35,044 bases of DNA from Deltaproteobacteria bacterium (GTDB lineage: Bacteria; Myxococcota_A; Polyangia; Haliangiales; Haliangiaceae), in NCBI GenBank assembly GCA_021413675.1, contig JAIOQA010000069.1, positions 1-35,044 of the forward strand, in the 5' to 3' direction. Shown piece by piece: positions 31,152 through 35,044 of the stretch. Made by a program: the position numbers and the translations under genes. Numbering within the stretch: the first letter of the stretch is position 1; each line of letters begins with the position of its first letter. Under the pieces are notes generated by a model that saw only the letters and a list, made by a program, of their open reading frames with translations, was not told the origin of the DNA and ran no database searches.

Positions 31152-32042
31152 ATGCGCTCCCCAAGGTCATCGCACTTCCGTGCGCCGCTCGTCGCGGTGG
31201 CGCTGATCGCGCTCGCTGGCTGCGACCTGACCCACCTCGATCTCGACGGCGGCGCGCACCTCGTGTCGGCAGCGATCGCGACCGGCGACACCGGGCTCGC
31301 CCTCGCGATCGACGCGCACCAGCCGCTCGAGGTCACGCTGCGCTACGACGACGGCTTCGAGGAGCCGGCCCCGCCCGACGAGCTCACCTGGGCCAGCGCC
31401 GATCCGCAGATCGCCTCGTTCGACGGCGATGATCAGATCCGCGGCCGCGGCCGCGGCGCCACCGAGGTGACCGCGCGCTACCGCGATCAGACCGCGGCCG
31501 CGACGCTGACGGTGTTCGATCTACCGCAGGCGCTCGAGCTCCAGGCCGACGATCGCAACTGCGCCGTCGGCGAGCAGCTGACCTACGTCGCGCGGCTGCG
31601 CTACCAGCACGGCGGCGCGGTCGACGACGTGTCGGCGCAGGCGGTGTGGACCAGCGCGCAGGCCGCGATCGTGACGATCGACGGCGGCGTCGTCACCGGC
31701 CGCGGCGTCGGCGACACGCAGGTCACCGCGAGCGTGCTCGGGATGACCGCCAGCGCCGACGTGCACGTCTCGCCGGCGGTCGCCGAGGTCGTCGCGATCG
31801 CGCCGGCGACCGTCGCGCTGTCGATCGGCGACACCGCCAGCCTGCGCGCGACCGCGACCTTCACCGACGGCAACACCCTCGACGCCACCGGCCTGGTGCG
31901 CTGGGAGTCGTCCCTGCCGGCGCTCGCCACGGTCGGCGCCGATGGCGTGGTGCGCGCGCTGGCCGCCGGCCAGGTCACGATCACCGCGCTGCGCGACGGC
32001 GCGGTCGGCACGGCCACCATCACGATCGCGGCGCCGCCATGA
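31152..32042 (+). CDS. Lipoprotein with bacterial Ig-like (Big_2) domains
   Basis: 296 aa. The signal peptide ends in the lipobox LIALAGC (Cys24). Three Ig-like repeats follow, at about 40-120, 125-205 and 207-296. The second and third show the Big_2 pattern: L-x-V/I-G-x-x-x-x-L-x-A, then W-x-S/T-S-x-x-x-x-A-x-V, G-V-V-x-x-x-G-x-G, and T-x-V-T-A. These domains act as rigid spacers or adhesion modules on the cell surface. No further effector domain is present. The stop overlaps the next start (ATGA at 32039), so the two genes are translationally coupled. Confidence 0.85.
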   Translation: MRSPRSSHFRAPLVAVALIALAGCDLTHLDLDGGAHLVSAAIATGDTGLALAIDAHQPLEVTLRYDDGFEEPAPPDELTWASADPQIASFDGDDQIRGRGRGATEVTARYRDQTAAATLTVFDLPQALELQADDRNCAVGEQLTYVARLRYQHGGAVDDVSAQAVWTSAQAAIVTIDGGVVTGRGVGDTQVTASVLGMTASADVHVSPAVAEVVAIAPATVALSIGDTASLRATATFTDGNTLDATGLVRWESSLPALATVGADGVVRALAAGQVTITALRDGAVGTATITIAAPP

Positions 32043-32806
32043 GGCGCGCGGCGATCCTCGTCGTCCTCGCGGCGCTGATCGGCGCGAGCCCGGCCGCCGC
32101 CGATCGCGGCCGCCGCCGGCATCCGCGCGCCCACCCGGCGAAGGCCGCACCGAAGGCCGCGCCCGTCGACAGCGTCGACACGCGCGCCGCGGCGCTGCGC
32201 GAGGCCGGGCTCGAGCGCTACCTCGCGCGCGACTTCGAGCTCGCCGCCGCGGATCTCATGGAGGCGTATCGCCTCGACGGCCGCGAGACCACGCTGTTCG
32301 ACTGGGCCGAGGCGGTGCGCGCCACCGGCGACCTCGATCTCGCGGTGCGCCTGTACCGGCGGCTGCTCGCGCGCACCACCGATCCCGCGCTCGCCGACAA
32401 GGCCACGCGCGGGCTGGCCGCGTGCACCCCGCCGCCGCCGCCTCCTCCGATGCTCGCGCGCGTGCCGCTCGCGCCGCCGCCACGGCGGCCCGCCCCATCG
32501 CCGAGCCACGCCGGCAGCTACGCGCTGATCGGTACCGGCGTGATCGCCGGCCTGGTCGGGCTCGGGACCTACGTCTCGGGAGACAGCGGCGCGCCGCCCG
32601 GCAGCACGCACGATGTCGTGACCGCTGCGCGCAGCGACGGCGACTGGCGACGGGTGATCGGCGCGTCGGTCGCCGCCGGCGGCGCGGTCATCGCGCTGGT
32701 CGGCGTGCTGCGCTATCGCCACGACGGTCGGCGCGAGCGCGCGATCGCGATCGCGCCGTTCGGTGGCGCCGATCGCGTTGGCGTGGCGATGAGCGGGGCG
32801 TTCTGA
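32039..32806 (+). CDS. Exported TPR-like protein with C-terminal membrane helices
   Basis: 255 aa. The signal peptide (AAILVVLAALIGASPAAA) leads to a basic/Ala linker. A short tetratricopeptide-like region follows (about 45-130, with AGLERYLARDFELAAADLMEAYRLD and LAVRLYRRLLART), then a run of seven prolines. Two hydrophobic helices close it (GSYALIGTGVIAGLVGLGTYV and VIGASVAAGGAVIALVGVL). The order signal-TPR-Pro linker-paired helices is common in myxobacterial exported proteins of unknown role. It starts by ATGA overlap with the Ig-domain lipoprotein and is followed 55 bp later by the Ser/Thr kinase, so the three may form a unit that senses or decorates the envelope. Confidence 0.75.
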   Translation: MRRAAILVVLAALIGASPAAADRGRRRHPRAHPAKAAPKAAPVDSVDTRAAALREAGLERYLARDFELAAADLMEAYRLDGRETTLFDWAEAVRATGDLDLAVRLYRRLLARTTDPALADKATRGLAACTPPPPPPPMLARVPLAPPPRRPAPSPSHAGSYALIGTGVIAGLVGLGTYVSGDSGAPPGSTHDVVTAARSDGDWRRVIGASVAAGGAVIALVGVLRYRHDGRRERAIAIAPFGGADRVGVAMSGAF

Positions 32807-32861
32807 TGCGCGGCGCGCGCGAGGTGGTGACCATGGTGTCGAGAGCCCCGACGGTGCGGCG

Positions 32862-34172
32862 ATGACCGCGATGCGCGCGATCAGCGAGGTCGAGCCCCTC
32901 GCCGAGGACACGCTCCAGCCCGGCCAGGTGCTCGGCCGCTACCGCATCGTCCGCCGCATCGCGGTCGGCGGCATGGCGGAGCTGTACCTGGCCTACGCGA
33001 TCGGCGTCGAGGGCTTCCAGCGGCTGGTCGCGATCAAGCGCGCGCTGCCCCGGCTCGCGCGCGATCCGGCGTTCGCGGCGATGTTCCTCGACGAGGCGCG
33101 CCTGGTCGCGACCCTCGCGCACCCCAACATCGCGCAGGTCTACGACGTCGGCGTCGACGGCCACAGCCTCTACCTCGTCATGGAGTACCTCGACGGCCGC
33201 GATCTGCGCCGCGTGCTCCACACCGCGGTCCAGCGCGGCGAGCGCGTGCCGATCGCGATCGCCGCCGGCATCGCGGCCCAGGTCGCGGCTGGCCTCCACG
33301 CCGCGCACGAGAACCGCGCGCCCGATCGCACGCCGCTGCACATCGTCCACCGCGACGTCTCGCCCGCGAACGTGGTCGCGACCTTCGGCGGCGCGATCAA
33401 GCTGATCGATTTCGGCATCGCCAAGGCCGCGCGCCGCACGACCGTCTCGGTCGCCGGCCAGCTCAAGGGCAAGGCCGCCTATATGTCGCCCGAGCAGTGC
33501 ATCGGCGGGCCGATCGATCGGCGCAGCGACGTCTTCGCGCTCGGCGTCTTGCTGTACGAGCTCAGCACGACCCGGCGGCTGTTCCGCGGCGCCGACGAGT
33601 ACGCGACGATGAAGCAGATCGTCGAGGGCGAGATCGAGGCGCCCAGCCGCCTGGTCGAGGACTACCCGGTCGAGCTCGAGGACATCGTGCTGCGCGCGCT
33701 AGCGCGCGACCCGAGCGATCGCTACCACACCGCGCGCGACGTCCACCTCGATCTCGTGCGCTTCGCGCAGAGCCATGGCCTCGCGGTCACCGAGTACGAC
33801 CTCGCGCGCTACCTGCGCCGGCTCATGCCCGACGAGGTCGAGCGCTCGCTCCTCGATCGCCAGGCCACGCTCGAGACCGCGGACGGCTCCGCGCCGGTCG
33901 CGAAGCTGCGCCCCGCCAGCCTCGCGCCGCTGGCCGCCAGCCCGCGGGCGTTCGAGCGGGCGTCGTCGGCCGGCCCGACGCTCGTCCCCGACGGCGATCC
34001 CGAGACCCGGATCTACGAGCGTGCCGCGCGCCCGCGCTCGATGTCCGAGCTGGTCATCGAGACCACGCCGCCCCCGCCGGCGCCGCGGCGGATCGCGTGG
34101 CCGTACTTCGCGCTCGCGTTCGCGCTGATGTTCCTGTCGGGCTGGCTGGCGGCGACGTACGCGGGCGGATAG
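32862..34172 (+). CDS. Hanks-type Ser/Thr protein kinase with C-terminal membrane anchor
   Basis: 436 aa. The kinase domain (~25-300) is complete. It has the Gly-rich loop IAVGGMAELY, K59 in VAIKR, the catalytic loop H163-R-D165-VSPAN170, D183-F-G, a TTVSVAG activation segment, SPEQC as the APE equivalent, and RRSDVFALGVLLYEL. All catalytic residues are intact, so it should be active; HRDVSPAN instead of HRDLKPxN is the usual myxobacterial form. A disordered Pro/Ala linker with phosphorylatable Ser/Thr (~320-405) leads to one membrane helix (~413-434) and no periplasmic sensor. Output is therefore likely set by cytoplasmic partners. The start at 32862 lacks a clear ribosome site; an in-frame ATG three codons on is an alternative. 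Confidence 0.93.
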   Translation: MTAMRAISEVEPLAEDTLQPGQVLGRYRIVRRIAVGGMAELYLAYAIGVEGFQRLVAIKRALPRLARDPAFAAMFLDEARLVATLAHPNIAQVYDVGVDGHSLYLVMEYLDGRDLRRVLHTAVQRGERVPIAIAAGIAAQVAAGLHAAHENRAPDRTPLHIVHRDVSPANVVATFGGAIKLIDFGIAKAARRTTVSVAGQLKGKAAYMSPEQCIGGPIDRRSDVFALGVLLYELSTTRRLFRGADEYATMKQIVEGEIEAPSRLVEDYPVELEDIVLRALARDPSDRYHTARDVHLDLVRFAQSHGLAVTEYDLARYLRRLMPDEVERSLLDRQATLETADGSAPVAKLRPASLAPLAASPRAFERASSAGPTLVPDGDPETRIYERAARPRSMSELVIETTPPPPAPRRIAWPYFALAFALMFLSGWLAATYAGG

Positions 34173-34178
34173 TCGCGG

Positions 34179-35044
34179 CTACAGGATCGCAGCGAGCGCG
34201 GCGAAGGCCTCGGGCTCGAGATCGGCGAGCCGCGCGAGCGTGTCGGCGAAGGTCACGCGCAGGCTCGCGAGCATCGCGGGATCGAGGTCACCGGTCGCGC
34301 GCAGCGCGGCGAGCTGGGTGGCGAGCGCGGCGACGCGCCCGCTCGCGGCGAGCGCCGGCACGGTGGTCATTGCGGCGACGAGCGTCGCCGCCCGCGGGGT
34401 CGTGATCGCGTCGACCAGCGCGCCGGCCGCGGCGCTCGCGTCGGGCGCCGCGGGCGTCCGGAGCTCGGACTCGCGCGCGCCCGAGGTCCAGCTGCTGCGA
34501 TCGATCGCGAAGCTCGGCGTCCACGTGAGCCGGGTCCCGGTCGCCGCACCGGTCGCGGGATCGAGGCACTCGTAGGCGAGATCGAGGCCGTTGGCGAGGC
34601 CGTCGCTGCCGAACGACGTGCGGGCGTGGAAGCGACCGGGGACGCGCCGCGCGAACGCGACGACGCGCGCCTGCCAGGTCGCGAGGGTCGCCGCGGCGTC
34701 GTCGGGCAGATAGATGAGGTTGTCGGCGCTGGCGCTGCCGCACAGCGCCGCCGGCAGCACGAACGCGCCGCGGTAGCCGCGCGGGTGGCGCGGCGCCTCG
34801 GGCATCGCGCGCCGCGCGACCACGGCCGGCGTGAGGATCGCGGTCAGCTCGTCGAGCTGGCCGTGCTGCGCCGGCGCGACGCGCAGGTCGGGCTCGACCC
34901 CGGGCACGGCCATCCCGGGGTTGCGCGTGCCGACCGCGGGATAGCCCGCACCGCCGCCGCGCGCACCCGCGGGCCCCGCGGCGGCGGGCGCGGACTGCTG
35001 CGTGCCCGCCGGGTGAAAGCTCGCGCGCGCGGTCACGCGCGCCT
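34179..35044 (-). CDS. Protein of unknown function, 5' end outside window
   Basis: The frame is open to the right edge; a GTG at 35036 is only an internal candidate. At least 285 codons are present. The sequence is Ala/Gly-rich near the edge, then has a folded region with YRGAFVLPAALCGSASADNLIYLPDD, ATLATWQARVVAFARRVPGRFHARTSFGSDG and LDLAYECLDPATGAATGTRLTW, and ends in an amphipathic Ala/Leu-rich helical bundle. I recognise no family, catalytic motif or membrane segment in the visible part. It converges on the kinase gene, 6 bp between stops. Confidence 0.6.
   Translation of the reverse strand, partial: ARVTARASFHPAGTQQSAPAAAGPAGARGGGAGYPAVGTRNPGMAVPGVEPDLRVAPAQHGQLDELTAILTPAVVARRAMPEAPRHPRGYRGAFVLPAALCGSASADNLIYLPDDAAATLATWQARVVAFARRVPGRFHARTSFGSDGLANGLDLAYECLDPATGAATGTRLTWTPSFAIDRSSWTSGARESELRTPAAPDASAAAGALVDAITTPRAATLVAAMTTVPALAASGRVAALATQLAALRATGDLDPAMLASLRVTFADTLARLADLEPEAFAALAAIL

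Overview
The window is very GC-rich, with strong G/C preference at third codon positions. The gene content points to a myxobacterium (Myxococcota, perhaps the Haliangium/Kofleria side). The pointers are a Hanks-type Ser/Thr kinase with a C-terminal membrane anchor, a zinc-ribbon protein with an AgmX/PglI-type C-terminal domain next to pilT, many lipoproteins and Ala/Pro/Asp-rich linkers, an FHA/winged-helix regulator and a RAYT transposase. The lineage is inferred from content; no rRNA or tRNA gene was seen. Coding density is high and no stretch above 300 bp lacks a gene.

Layout. 1-10.9 kb is mostly housekeeping and signalling: a DUF1131/YfeY-like protein, an AraC regulator, a divergent purine pair (HAD-IG 5'-nucleotidase and hpt), a GAF-GGDEF diguanylate cyclase, a membrane protein, an acyltransferase, a TetR repressor facing a small secreted protein, a zinc alcohol dehydrogenase and a double-receiver protein. 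10.9-15 kb is a motility-related block: the zinc-ribbon/AgmX-type protein diverges from pilT, which has a strongly folded leader and overlaps an outer-membrane-type protein gene. A DsbA-like lipoprotein and an FHA-winged-helix regulator follow.

16.9-21.6 kb is the accessory part. A two-gene ATPase plus HNH nuclease module resembles the Septu (PtuA/PtuB) anti-phage system, and its 3' end overlaps a convergent RAYT-type transposase. Next to it is a compact RiPP locus: a 64-aa precursor-like peptide with a double-Gly leader and four core cysteines, a strong hairpin, and a stand-alone LanC-like cyclase with a Cys-Cys-Gly zinc motif. No LanB or LanM dehydratase is visible. This locus is my best candidate for something undescribed.

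21.7-35 kb returns to core functions: a membrane alkaline-phosphatase-superfamily enzyme, a TIGR00027-type methyltransferase, lysine 2,3-aminomutase, lipoproteins, a thioesterase, the MgtE magnesium channel, an unrecognised soluble protein, a Big-domain lipoprotein, a TPR-like protein, a Ser/Thr kinase and the 5'-truncated end of another gene.

Two patterns recur. Several genes that start a transcription unit have a TANNNT hexamer only 5-9 nt before the start codon, which suggests leaderless or nearly leaderless mRNAs. Several convergent gene pairs end with no gap or overlap, leaving no room for a terminator between them.
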